A program made the position numbers and the translations under genes. The notes below the pieces were generated by a model. The model made no database searches, was not told where the DNA came from, and saw only the letters and a list, made by a program, of their open reading frames with translations. Positions 10,594-22,079 of a DNA stretch of 64,000 nt are shown in pieces. This DNA is from Tillandsia leiboldiana (taxonomy: Eukaryota > Streptophyta > Magnoliopsida > Poales > Bromeliaceae): positions 16,440,484-16,504,483 of the forward strand of contig CM055066.1 of NCBI GenBank assembly GCA_029204045.2, written 5' to 3'. Position 1 is the stretch's first letter. Each line of letters opens with the position of its first letter.

Positions 10594-10677
10594 CAGACCG
10601 TGTTGGGTTCCGGTCAGACCGTGTTGGGTTCCGGTGAGACCGTGTCGGGTGCCGGTCAGACCGTGTTGGGTTCCGGT
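10594..10677 (+). repeat. 21-bp tandem repeat, four units
   Basis: Units of the form CAGACCGTGTTGGGTTCCGGT at 10594, 10615, 10636 (variant) and 10657. The 3' LTR has three clean units (18119-18181) and a disrupted first one with a T-run. Confidence 0.85.
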
Positions 10678-11801
10678 CATTTGGACAGAGCAGGCAGTAC
10701 CGGGTTTTATACCGGTTCATTCGATTGAGTTTATTTCGGTCAATTACTTTTTTTGTTACACTCGTGCCTGGGGGCCGAGTGCAGACAGGTAGTTGAGTTT
10801 AGATCGGTGCTAGTATTGTTGAGAGCCGTCTGGTTGACGGTGGTCCCGTGTTGTTGCGGGTACTTTGACCGCTATGTGAGAGGTTGAGCATCTTGATTCT
10901 ATCCGTTCTGAGAGAGAGCGTGGATTTTGACCATAGCCTGCTTGATCCTCTACTAGATAGCGAGCTAGTCCGTTTGGACGCCCTACGTAATTCCTGCCCG
11001 TCAGCGGGAGGTGGTTGTAGGTGGGCGCAGGTTTGACTGGACCAGATGTGGCAGTCAGCTCGATTGGGTCGATGGTGCACTTCAGGTGCTAGTGGTTGCA
11101 TACCACTGTTTGGTTCTCCCCCTTTTAGCCTTTAGTTAGGGACAGGGTAGCTGCGAGAGTCTCCAGCTTACTCATTTCAGTCTTATGACTTGGGTTAGTT
11201 TTTGTCTCTTGAGGACTTGGTGGGCAGACCGTCGGGTCTGGCGGTGGTACCCACTGAGAACTCCCTTTTCGGAGTAGTTCTCACACCCTTTGGGGGTTTT
11301 CCCCCTCTTTTTCTCTCCTCTTCTTTGTTTTGCAGAGTCTTAGCAGGTGTTGCCGACTCTGCGGTTGTTGATCGTGGCGAGGGAGTCGCGAGCTAGATCC
11401 CTACCCGGCGTTGGAGAGTAGCGGTACCCTTCTGAGGAGATCATCAGTAGATTAGCGGTTTCTTTTCCTCTTTTGAGAGACTTGTAGTGAGGATATTTTG
11501 TATTGAGAGACTGTGCACTGTTGTATATATATATTGGAGTTACCTCCCGGTTGGGTTTAGAGCTTGTACTCGAGGATTTGTATTATTATTATTATTTTGG
11601 GAGGCAGACAGTGTTGTTTATTTCCAGTTGTACAGTGATTGATTTTAGTTACAGCAGATTTTTATTTACAGCTCTGATATCTGTTTAGTTATAGTACTTT
11701 TCTTGCAGGTAGGACGCTTCGCCTATGCAGGTTGGCATAGGTGGCGGATCTGTTGGCGGGCCCGGGTCGCAGTTTCGACCCTGGGGCGTGACAGATTAGA
11801 G

Positions 11802-11813
11802 TGGTATCAGAGC
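11802..11813 (+). promoter_or_regulatory. Primer binding site of the LARD-like element
   Basis: TGGTATCAGAGC eight bases after the 5' LTR end, identical to the site at 7222. Confidence 0.9.
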
Positions 11814-11948
11814 CTAGGTTGTAGGTCATGGTGGACTTAGAAACCCTAGGCTTTTGGTTTGACCCTTGGTTGACTTTGTGAGAGTCGTGATTTTGCGAGA
11901 GTCCTGATTGAGTTTTATACCTCTCCCAAGGGACGGGAGGAGTGATTG

Positions 11949-12016
11949 GCATGTTTATTCTCCTAAGTAATTATGTTGGCTGCAGACAACATAATGCTGT
12001 GGAATGGGTGACATGC
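11949..12016 (+). promoter_or_regulatory. Leader hairpin with palindromic loop
   Basis: Inner stem ATTATGTTG / CAACATAAT (11970-11978 with 11987-11995) around loop GCTGCAGA, whose centre CTGCAG is a palindrome. An outer 6-bp arm GCATGT / ACATGC (11949-11954, 12011-12016) can enclose it. It survives in an element whose gag start codon and ORFs are gone, which suggests it is still needed in cis. Confidence 0.65.
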
Positions 12017-12069
12017 TTTAGACTTTCGCTGGATTGGGTCGAGTGTTGTTGTGTGCTGTTTTGTTGTTT

Positions 12070-15000
12070 CGTCGTGGCGAGCGGTGTCTCCCCGACGCTG
12101 GGTTTTGACCCGTGTGCATCCTGTCATGGCAGTTGAGCTTGAGCAGTTGGTTTTGGGCCGAATACCCGGATCGAGGTCAGAGAACCCCGGACCCAGATGA
12201 CAGGATTGTCGGAGGCTTGTCAGCGGCTGAGGGAGCAGCTGGTCTTGATGACACAGTTGCCGGAGCACTGAGTAGCCCCCTCTGTGCCAAGGTTTAGTGT
12301 CGAGGCACCGAGGCAGGGTGGATGGTTGACGGCTGGTGAGCCGTGGGGCATGGTCGACCTATGGAGCCATGTTTGACAGATGAACCACCCCGACTCGTAA
12401 GATTGAGTTTGGAGCCTTTGAAGGCAGAGTCGCGGCTGGTGGTGATGGAGTAATTAATTGAGAGCCTCCTTGTGCTAGAGAGTGTATGCAGTTGTTGAAC
12501 CGCGCGCTCCGGATTCGAGGGACGAGGCGCATAGGATATATAAGATTGGGAGTGGATTGCGCCAGGATACCTTCCTGTTATTCAGTCCCTTCATTGTGGA
12601 TTTAGACGCCTCGCGGGAGCAGGCACGGTGTATGGAGCGCGGCATTGCAGTTCCTTTGGATAGGGATCTGCCGCCAGGAGGTGAGTTCTGGATTTGGCGC
12701 TTGGCGCCGGATGATGGAGGACAGATCGGCCGGCAGGGGCATGACCAATTTTCTTTCTTGGATGACGAATTCCCGAGATGTCAGAGGTCGGGTGGACCCC
12801 GAAGGCGACATCAGTGTTTTATTTGAGTGGCGCAGCGGAAGCGTGGATTTGTTATCTGCGGAGGACCTTATTCGTCGCCTCAATGTGATCAGAGACAGAG
12901 GTCGTGCTTCCTTGTGATAGCCCTGATTTTCAGGCAGATTGAGCGACAACCACTTGCTTTGAGCGGATGAATCTGTGCCGCCCGGTTGGAGGGTGCCACG
13001 GTAGTGGATTGAGTGTCGCAGGTGGATTTCACCACGGTAGTCGGAGTTAGAGCATGATCCACTCTTACATGGGTTAGAGGCAGATTAGTTACCACGTGCA
13101 CCTGAGGTACAGGTTCCTGTTGTTGTTGTGCACGTGGGAGGAGGCTTTTGGAATCATGTCCAGTGCGGTCCGAGACCGCGAGATGCCGGCAGATTATTGG
13201 AAATTTTAGCAATTAGGTGTTTTGACCTTATGCTTGAGATGGTTGGGCACTATGCCACAGGATGTTTGACTGCGGCAAGGGAGGACTTTGATCTTCTGCA
13301 AGGCGGGCAATTGGAGGCTTGCTCGTAGGAGGTTGTTAGAGCACTCTGGTTTAGCGACCGGATGAGAGGTGCTTACGGCGGCACCGGGACTCAGGGGATA
13401 TCTCTGTTACCCGCGAGATCCCGTGTGTGGATTCACCTTAGTTGTTGGTAATGCCGCCGGTTAGGGAGATAGAGATTGTGTTTGATGTGGTTCGAGGGAC
13501 CGCACCACCCTGGACAGCACCTCATTGGATATCGCCGGTAGGCTGAGAGAGACCCGATGGCACTGCTTGCAGGGGCCGATGGATCGGGGGTCTGTTTGAC
13601 CTAGTGCCACGCCGTTGGTATACGGTGGTGATGCCACATCGTTGATACACGATGTGAGGGTCCTTTTATGGTATCTAGGACCTTATGATGGAGTTGTACT
13701 CCGGCAGTTGGTGTATGATGCGAGTACCCACTTGGAGTTAGACAGCTGAGGACTTCGCCTAGGTGGCGTTTGGACGCGGTGGGGGCATTATGAGTTGTTA
13801 GTGAGGCCCAATGGAATGACGATTGCCCTGTGGACTTCAAGATCTGAGGAATAGTAGGTCCCAGTTGTACTTGGACGGACTGGGAGTGGTGTTTTCCGAG
13901 GATATTTTGATTTACTCCCAGAGTGACTTGGAGTACGAGGAGCACTTTGTGGATGTGCTACCATGCCCGTGTGGATGAAGCGGTATGCCAAGTTATTGAG
14001 GTACAAGTTGTAGCTGCAGAAGCATACCTTCTTGGGTCGCTTTGTTCGAGCCGTAGGGACGGCGGTGGAACCCGACCAAGTGGATGTTATTCAAGTTGAC
14101 TGAGACCAACTTTCATTCTTGAGGTGAGAAGCTTCTAGACTTGGCGGTGCCGAGGGAGCATGGCCAATGGATAATGTGACTGGTATTAGCGCCAATGCTA
14201 GTGTTTCCTGTGTTGGGAGATGGAATTGTGTGTTTTGGTGATGCCTCCCATTGTGGCGGTAGAGTTACCGTGGGTGGATCTTCGGTCCACACTTCTTTAG
14301 TCCAACCCTATGAGTGTTGGGGCAGGATGAACCGCTGTTTTGCAGGCAGCTTGGATTCCACAGTTGAGCCTTTCAGTACGTCCTTTATTTCCAGCTTGGA
14401 TTGTTATACCTGGGCGTAGGCCATGCCTGCTTGGCTATCAGTTCTGATTACTCAGCATCTTGAGTGGGATTTTCGCGGATTGTTGTTGCTGATTTGGGAT
14501 TTTTGACCGCGAGTTTGAGCCTCCGCATTTGATCGCCTTTCGAGCCAGTTTTCCCTCCCGTTCACTGACGGTTTGGTCCCCGTCAGGGCATCTTTTCGAC
14601 CCGTGGGTCTGTTGGAGTTATGTTGGCTTGTTGAGTGTCCAACCGTGGCTTGAGATTGTGTCTCTTGAGGATCCCTTTTGAGGGTAGCTCGTGGTTGAGT
14701 AGGCCACTCGGGTGATTTTGGATCGGAAGTAACCGAGTGAAGACCCCAGCTTATTGGATCCTTTTCCTCATAGGATGAATCTGTGGGTATACTTCGGGTG
14801 ATCCTGGTTGAGTAGACACCAGGAGGTGGTTTGGGGCGTGTTGCGCTGTTGATTATTCTGTTTTTCCCCCGGCTCTTGATGGGGCCTCTGTGTTGTTTCA
14901 CGTCTCAGCTCAGGAGTGTTTTGCTTTTGGATCCCTCGCCCGTGATTGACTTGCCCCTTCCGAGATCTGTGATTGTTGGAGTACGAGGGACGCCCGTTGC

Positions 15001-15180
15001 GATTTCTGGCTCGAGAGATGAGAAAATCGCATGTCGGGCCATGCCGTACTTGTTGTTGTTGTTGTTGGGAAGTAATCACGGGGAGTGAGCGATGTTTCGG
15101 GAGCTGGAGGCGTTATTGATGGATACCTACCCGTGGTATGTGGGACCCTTGGGGGATTTGAGTTAGTTTCGAGGACGAAA
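12070..15180 (+). pseudogene. Decayed Ty3/gypsy gag-pol remnant
   Basis: No frame longer than about 150 codons is continuous, but the DNA can still be matched to the intact-order Tekay element at 50663-55490. The region corresponding to the gag start reads GTG instead of ATG (about 12080). Near 13455 are words matching the start of RT (CGG-TTAGGGAGAT...GAGATTG). At 13890-13945 ATTTTGATTTACTCCCAGAG corresponds to the catalytic-loop region and following residues, and near 13985 GTATGCCAAGTTATTGAGG matches the downstream RT segment. The interior is 3.4 kb against 5.1 kb, so large deletions have occurred. Decay must predate the last transposition because the flanking LTRs are so similar. Confidence 0.65.
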
Positions 15181-15188
15181 CTTTTCTT

Positions 15189-15200
15189 AGTGGGGGAGGA
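15189..15200 (+). promoter_or_regulatory. Polypurine tract of the LARD-like element
   Basis: AGTGGGGGAGGA directly before the 3' LTR; the plus-strand primer. Identical to the tract at 55483-55494. Confidence 0.9.
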
Positions 15201-18200
15201 TGTGAGGACCTGGATCCCCACGTCGAGATTACTGGATCATCTACAGCTCCCGGAGGCCTATGTGGCGTGTTGGTGGGATTTGTGCCCCAATTGGACATTA
15301 GTGTTGGGCTCAGTGTGTTTAATGGATCACGTGGGTGATCATTGGACTCCGTCGGATCGTTAGAAGTGGTTTCGCGCGCCAAGGATATTTAAATTGGACT
15401 CAGTGCGAAGTTTGGACCAAGGATTACCTTTCCGGATGCCTTCGGCAAATTTTGGAGTTGGAATTTGGCAAATGGACTTCGGATTTGGATTCAGCGCGCG
15501 AAAACGGTTAAAACGGACTACCCACTTGTCATTTTTGGGCACTGGACACTGTTCACGCCGGAACAGTGTTTCCGGCGGCGGCGGCAGCGGCGGAGCGGCC
15601 GCAGGCAGCGCGGCGGACGGAGGCGCGGGCCGCCCGGTCCACGCGGCAGGCGTGCACCGGGGGCTGGACGCGTGGCGGCTCGGAGTGGGCCGGTCCGCGG
15701 GGCGCGGTCCACGGGGGAGTGCGGGGCGCACGGTGGACCGGGGGTGACACGTGGCATCATCCTAGAGGTGGGTTCACGGCGGTTGGTCTACGCAGTTTCG
15801 GGATGGCTCAGGGTTTACGGTGCACCGGGCTTGGACACGTGGCAGGTTTGCATTGGTTCGGTCCACACGATTTCGTGCACCGGGTTCACTAGGCAGTGGC
15901 TTGACACGTGGCGTTCTCCGATTGGTGGGTCTACTGTGCGCGGCAGGGTGGCAGGCGGCGGCGTCAGGCGCACGTGGGCGCGGTCGGGCGGATTCCCGCG
16001 CTTGGGGAGGACACGTGTCGGCGTCTGGGGGGCGACGTGTCGCGCGGGAGCGGCTGGGGTTGCTGTCGCTGTTTGGCGGGCGACGTGGCGGCCCAGGAGG
16101 GATTCGGGCGGCTACAGTGTTCGGGCGCGGGGATTTCGGGCTGCTACAGTGCGCGCCCGAAAATTCCCAGCGCCCGGAAATCGGGACATATCCGGTATTT
16201 TCCAATTGTTTCAGCTGCCTATAAATAGCGATCCGAGCTCTCTCTTCTCCCTTTTTCCGCCATTTCCGAGCCTCTTCTCGCCGGGGTGCCTTCAGCAAAG
16301 TTGATCCCCGTGTTTGGCTGCATCTTTCTGCAAAGTTTTGGGATTTTTGGTGGCACGCTTATCGAGGTTTCTATTTTTACGGCGCGGCGCGACGCTCGTT
16401 CGTTTGTGGTCTTCTTCGTCGCGTTTTGGTGCGAGGACTCCCCCGGCTTACCCCGAGCACCTTTTTCAGTGATTCTTGCGCCGTTGGCTTCACGACAGGT
16501 AGGGCTATGTTTCCCATGTTTACTGGTTTTTCCCATTCCGAGTTTTCATGGGTCTTTCGGATCATCTTGTAACCCCTTTTCTGGGCGGAGTTCTGGGACA
16601 GCGGCGCGGTGTTTTGGTGATATCTTCGCGCACAGGCATCGGATTGGGGCGATTCAAGAGGCGATTTGCATCTACACATCACGAGGAATATGCCCAAATT
16701 TTCTTGGAATTTTCTGAATATTTCTCGAAGGTGAAGATTATCTGTGAACAGTAATTTGCTACAGTTTTTGAGTGTAGTTTGATTCGGGGTGGTTCCCTTG
16801 TCGGAATTGTTTCTCAGTGTAGGAAGCTCGGAATTGGACGTGCAGGTACTCGTTTCGAAGGTATCGACGCGAGGATTACTGTGGTATTTTTATTGGATTT
16901 TTCTGGGCACTTGCAGCAGGTGAAATATGCGCGGCTTTGGGACTGATTTTCAGATTGTGTATGTTTGGTTGATTTTGGAATAAAAGTGTAATGTTAAGCC
17001 TTATTGTTGTACCAGGGGTGTTTCAGCTGTTTGGAGCCAAGGCTTGCGCGACTTGTACCGAGGGTGTTTTGTTGGCAGATTTTGGACCGCGGGCGTCTAC
17101 CCACTTCACCGACTTCAGGTTTGCCTTGGGTTAAGCGCTTCAGGTGGGTGAGCTTATTATCAGTAATTGTTTAAGGCAATGTTTATGTTGTGGCAAGTAT
17201 AAGTCCACTTGTGGGGATGTCACCCCTCTATGACTGATGCATGCATGTTTAGGGTACATGGTTTATGTTGGTAAGTAGGTAAGCTTGTTAATGATATTGG
17301 TATAAATGTTTGCAAGAATAGTATTTATGAGGTATACTGAGGACTTGCATGACTTGGACATCTATGTGATGATTAGTGTAAGCTTACCTAGGATAATGTT
17401 ACCCTATGAAATTATGTAACATGCCATGTTAGCACATAGCCTTTCTTGTGATGGATTATGCTTTGGGACAGGATTTCGTAGCTATGTGCGGATTTGTACT
17501 CTGAGGAGTTATTATGATCATTCTATTGATGAACCCTGAGTTGTGGACAGGTCTAGTTTTGGGATTCCGGCATGTTGTTATTCCTAAAGGAACTATTATT
17601 ATGCTTTACCCCCTTTATTTCCTTGAGGACATTTGCATGCTTGTATGGTCATGTAGTTAGGCCATCTTTTACTGCTGCACTACTTATTGGAACTTGACTT
17701 AGGAGAAACCATGCTTTTCTTTCTCCTCTTGTTAGTCAGGTGGTCAGTGTTGCTCGGGTTCGAGCAGGGGTCTGGGTAGGGTAGTCGGGACTTCGTGTCT
17801 GGGACAGGTTGGTTTAGTTGTGGGGCTTTGCGGCAACCGCGGATATTGGGCGGTTGACGGATGTTTCTCTATGCACCTGATTGGGTATCAGTTTACTTAG
17901 TGGATGGAGTTTCCCACTTATCGTTTAGTTGCATCCGATTGAGGTCGGGTCTTTCTTGATGGTTGAGTTTCCCACTTTGATCAGATGATGATCAAGTCCT
18001 GCTGTTTAGAGATACTGGATATTTGATGACAGAGATGCTTTACTCGTGTGGGTAGCTCCCCTCGAGTGCCGCTCCGGAGTAGGCTTCAGACCGTGTGGCC
18101 GTTTCTTTTTTTTTCGGTCAGACCGTGTTGGGTTCCGGTGAGACCGTGTCGGGTGCCGGTCAGACCGTGTTGGGTTCCGGTCATTTGGACAGAGCAGGAC

Positions 18201-19296
18201 AGCAGAGCAAGTACCGGTTTTATACCGGTTCATTCGATTGAGTTTATTTCGGTCAATACTTTTATTGTTACACTCGTGCCTGGGGGCCGAGTGCAGACTG
18301 GTAGTTGAGTTTAGATCAGTGCTAGTATTGTTGAGAGCCGTCTGGTTGACGGTGGTCCCGTGTTGTTGCGAGTACTTTGACCGCTGTGTGAGAGGTTGAG
18401 CATCTTGATTCTATCCGTTCTGAGAGAGAGCGTGGATTTTGACCATAGCCTGCATGATCCTCTACTCGATAGCGAGCTAGTCCGTTTGGACGCCCTACGT
18501 AATTCCTGCCCGTCAGGGGAGGTGGTTGTAGGTGGGCGCAGGTTTGACTGGACCAGATGTGGCAGTCAGCTCGATTGGGTCGATGGTGCACTTCATGTGC
18601 TAGTGGTTGCATACCACTGTTTGGTTCTCCCCCTTTTAGCCTTTAGTTAGGGGCAGGGTAGCTGTTGAGAGTTTCCAGCTTACTCATTTCAGTCTTATGA
18701 CTTGGGTTAGTTTTTGTCTCTTGAGGACTTGGTGGGCAGACCGTCGGGTCTGGCGGTGGTACCCACTGAGAACTCCCTTTTTGGAGTAGTTCTCACACCC
18801 TTTGGGGGTTTTCCCCTCTTTTTCTCTCCTCTTCTTTGTTTTGCAGAGTCTTAGCAGGTGTTGCCGACTCTGCGGTTGTTGATCGTGGCGAGGGAGTCGC
18901 GAGCTAGATCCCTACCCGGCGTTGGAGAGTAGCGGTACCCTTCTGAGGAGATCATCAGTAGATTAGCGGTTTCTTTTCCTCTTTGAGAGATTGTAGTGAG
19001 GATATTTTGTATTGAGAGACTGTACACTGTTGTATATATATATTGGGAGTTACCTCCCGGTTGGGTTTAGAGCTTGTACTCGAGGATTTGTATTATTATT
19101 ATTTTGGGAGGCAGACAGTGTTGTTTATTTCCAGTTGTACAGTGATTGATTTTAGTTACAGCAGATTTTTATTTATAGCTCTGATATCTGTTTAGTTATA
19201 GTACTTTTCTTGCAGGTAGGACGCTTCGCCTATGCAGGTTGGCATAGGTGGCGGATCTGTTGGCGGGCCCGGGTCGCAGTTTCGCCCCGGGAGTGA
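15201..19296 (+). repeat. 3' LTR of the LARD-like element, last bases lost at gap 1
   Basis: Matches 7688-11793 along its length, with TATAAATAG at 16220. It stops at CCCCGGGAGTGA where the 5' LTR has CCCTGGGGCGTGACA, so the last few bases are altered or missing at the gap edge. Confidence 0.9.
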
Positions 19297-19396
19297 NNNN
19301 NNNNNNNNNNNNNNNNNNNNNNNNNNNNNNNNNNNNNNNNNNNNNNNNNNNNNNNNNNNNNNNNNNNNNNNNNNNNNNNNNNNNNNNNNNNNNNNN
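19297..19396. other. Assembly gap (100 N)
   Basis: A run of exactly 100 N, the usual placeholder for a gap of unknown size. Frames that read through it (19192-19531) are artefacts. Confidence 0.98.
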
Positions 19397-22017
19397 CCTT
19401 TGATATACCGGATGATCCTTTTCACCGCTTTCAGGTGAACCTCCTTTGGTGCTGATTGATATCTCGCGCGCAAATCCCAACACTAAAAGATATATCCGGG
19501 CGACTAGCCGTGAGGTAAAGTAGACTTCCAATCATACTTCTATACAGTTTCTCGTCTACATTCTCACTATGTGATTCACTTCCAAGTCCCTTGTGGCTAG
19601 TTCCATTGGAGTCGGAAAATCTTTACAATTTTCTAGATCAAACTTTTTGACCAACTCCATTGCATACTTGGATTGACTCAAGTGAATACCTTCATCATTT
19701 TGTTTAATTTGCAATCCAAGAAATAAGTCAATTCGCCCATCATGGACATCTCAAATTCGCTTTCCATGGTCTCCGCGAATTAGAAGCATCGCTTTATCTC
19801 TTGTTGCGCCAATACTATGTCATAGACATATATTTGTGCTACAATGAAATTGTTTTGATAATGCTTCACAAAGAGAGTCCTATCAGCTCCCCCTAGAGTT
19901 ATAGCCCTTCTCCAAAAGGTGCTTGTTAACCTTTCGTACCATGCTCGCGGTGCTGTTTCAGACCGTAAAGAGCCTTTTTCAAACGAAAAACATGGTTAGG
20001 TTGTTTATGATCTACAAACCTTTCGGTTGAGCCACATAAACTTCCTCATTTAAAAACCCAGTTTAGAAATGCGCTCTTAACGTCCATTTGAAATAATTTG
20101 ATTTTAAAATGACAAGCAATAGCAAACAGTATACGAATGGACTCGCGTCTAGCTACAGGGGCGAATGTTTCGTCAAAGTCTATACCTTCTACTTGAGAGT
20201 AGCCTTGAGCAACTAATCGTGCCTTGTTCCTGGATGATAGTACCATCCTCATTTTTCTTGTTCTTGAAGATCCATTTGGTACCTATCACATTGTGTTGCT
20301 TTGGAGGCTTCGTTAATTCCCAGACTTTGTTTTCGCTCAAATTGATGGAGCTCTTCCTGCATCTGCTTTAATCAGTAGTCATCCTGAAGAGCTTCATCTA
20401 TGTTCTTTGGTTCGATTAAAGATACGTAGCAAGCGAATCCACAAACCAACTGCCTCCGAGTTCTGACTCCTCTTGTGGATCTCTAATAATATTCGATTCC
20501 GGATGATCCTTGGAGATTCGTAACGTTTGTTGAAGCGGAGTACTCGGAGATATATGAGATTGATTTCTGCACATCAGATAAACTAGAAGAACCATTAGAT
20601 GCATCATTAATATTGGAAGTATTATTATGAGAAGATGCACTAGCAGGAGAATCATCATCTAGAGAGATATCGAGGGTAGATTTTCCAGTTTCAAAGTGAA
20701 AAGCTTCATCTACTTTAACATTTATAGATTCTACGATCGTCTTAGATTCAATGTTAAATACTCGATATGCTCGGCTATTCGCAATAACCCAGAAAGATCC
20801 CTTCATCACTTCGAGAGTCGAACTTTCCAAGATTTTCACGGTCACGTAAAATGTAACATCGACTCCCGAAGACACGAAAATATTTGATATTGGGTTTTTC
20901 TACTAAACCACAGCTCATATGGTGTATTAAAGTTCCTGGGCGCAAGTAAACTCTATTAATGACATAGACAGCGGTGTTCACAGCTTCAGCCAAAAATGTA
21001 GCGGCAAATTCCGGCTATGAAGCATCACACGCGCCATCTCTTGACCAACCCTGTTCTTGCGCTCAACAACACCATTTCTGCTGAGTGTATAGGGTGCCGA
21101 GAATTCATGTTTGATTCCATTTGAAGTGAAAAATCAATGAATTTGGAATTTATGAATTCTCCACCTCTATCACTTCTAACACGAATGATCTTTTCATTCT
21201 TTTTCAATCATAATACGATGGCAATCTCATGAAAAGAGTTCAAACGTATCAGCTTTCTCTTTTAAAAAAGCTACCCATGAAAACCGAGAGAAATCATCAA
21301 CCAATAAAAAGATGTACCATTTACCTCCCAAAGATGGTTGACGGGTCGGCCCCATTAAGTCCCTGTGCAAAAGTTCCAAGGGCCGTTTTGTACCAACGTG
21401 GTTCAAGTTCTTGTGTGCAGTCCTAGACTGTTTTCCCTTTTGGCAACCACCACACACAACGTTTTGTTTAATAAAAGCTTTGGAATCCCCCTTGACCACG
21501 TCCTTGTTTGAAATTCTAGTAAGTTCCTTAAAATTTAAGTGACCTAGCCTTTCATGCCAAAGAGTTCATTATTCAAAGCAGCTAAGTTACAATTTTCAGA
21601 AAATTATTAGGAACAACATAACAATTGTTTTCAGATCTAACCCCTTTTAAAAAGAAGGACATGGTCCTTATCAGTTACAACGCATTCAACAGATGAAAAG
21701 TTAACTGAAAAACCATTGTCGCAAAGTTGACTTATGCTTATGAGGTTAGTCTTAAGGCCATCAACAAATAAGACGTTTTTCAAAATCGGGCCATCTGGAA
21801 TAGCTACCGTCCCTTTTCCAACAATTTTGGAAGATCGACCGTCTCCGAAAACAACGTGTCCTCCGGAGATTTTCTCAAGATTTTGAAAACTATTTTTGTC
21901 ACCGGTCATGTGACGGGAACACCCGCTATCCAGTATACCAAGACGAACTATCATATGCATGCAAGGAAACATTGGAACAAAGACACGGGCAACCAATTTC
22001 ACCCTTTGCGCACCCAA
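19397..22017 (-). pseudogene. Sirevirus-like pol (protease, integrase, RT), frameshifted
   Basis: The protease region (22017-21637) has the copia motif DSGCSRHMTGD followed by a gag-pre-integrase-like segment. Integrase pieces at 21499-21025 keep CGGCQKGKQSR and VRSDRGGEF. The RT start (20252-20046) keeps KARLVAQGYSQ and QMDVKSAFLN. The RT tail reaches the gap. The frame changes at least five times, and one ARLES-type position reads ARRES. Against 60539-63220 most changes are single-base indels, so the copy is clearly dead but not very old. Confidence 0.85.
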
Positions 22018-22079
22018 ACCCTTTTGGAGTGCGTTCCGGTAATGGTCGAGAAGTTATATGCCTAGGTGAAGGCGTCTTG

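Larger units (their letters stand above)
7688..11793 (+). repeat. 5' LTR of the LARD-like element
   Basis: Begins TGTGAGGACCTGG and ends GGGGCGTGACA. U3 has a GC-rich segment with CACGTG boxes, then TATAAATAG at 8712. R/U5 is about 3 kb and contains a conserved block (10549-10587) and a 21-bp tandem repeat (10594-10677). Long ORFs over 7881-9066 are chance frames through GC-rich U3 and leader; their shifted counterparts in the second LTR confirm they are not genes. Confidence 0.9.
7688..19296 (+). mobile_element. Coding-dead Tekay-type gypsy element with 4.1-kb LTRs (LARD-like)
   Basis: Two near-identical direct LTRs (7688-11793 and 15201-19296) flank a 3.4-kb interior with primer site, leader hairpin, decayed gag/pol traces and polypurine tract. 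Compared by eye, the LTRs differ by scattered single substitutions and small indels, whereas the interior has no usable ORF. The left target duplication is probably TTGCC (7683-7687); the right one is hidden by gap 1. The element sits inside the leader of an older gypsy element. A derivative moved by another element's proteins is the simplest reading. Confidence 0.8.

Noticed and set aside
19192..19531. Frames across the first N run
   Set aside because: They join an LTR end to Sirevirus pol through unknown sequence.
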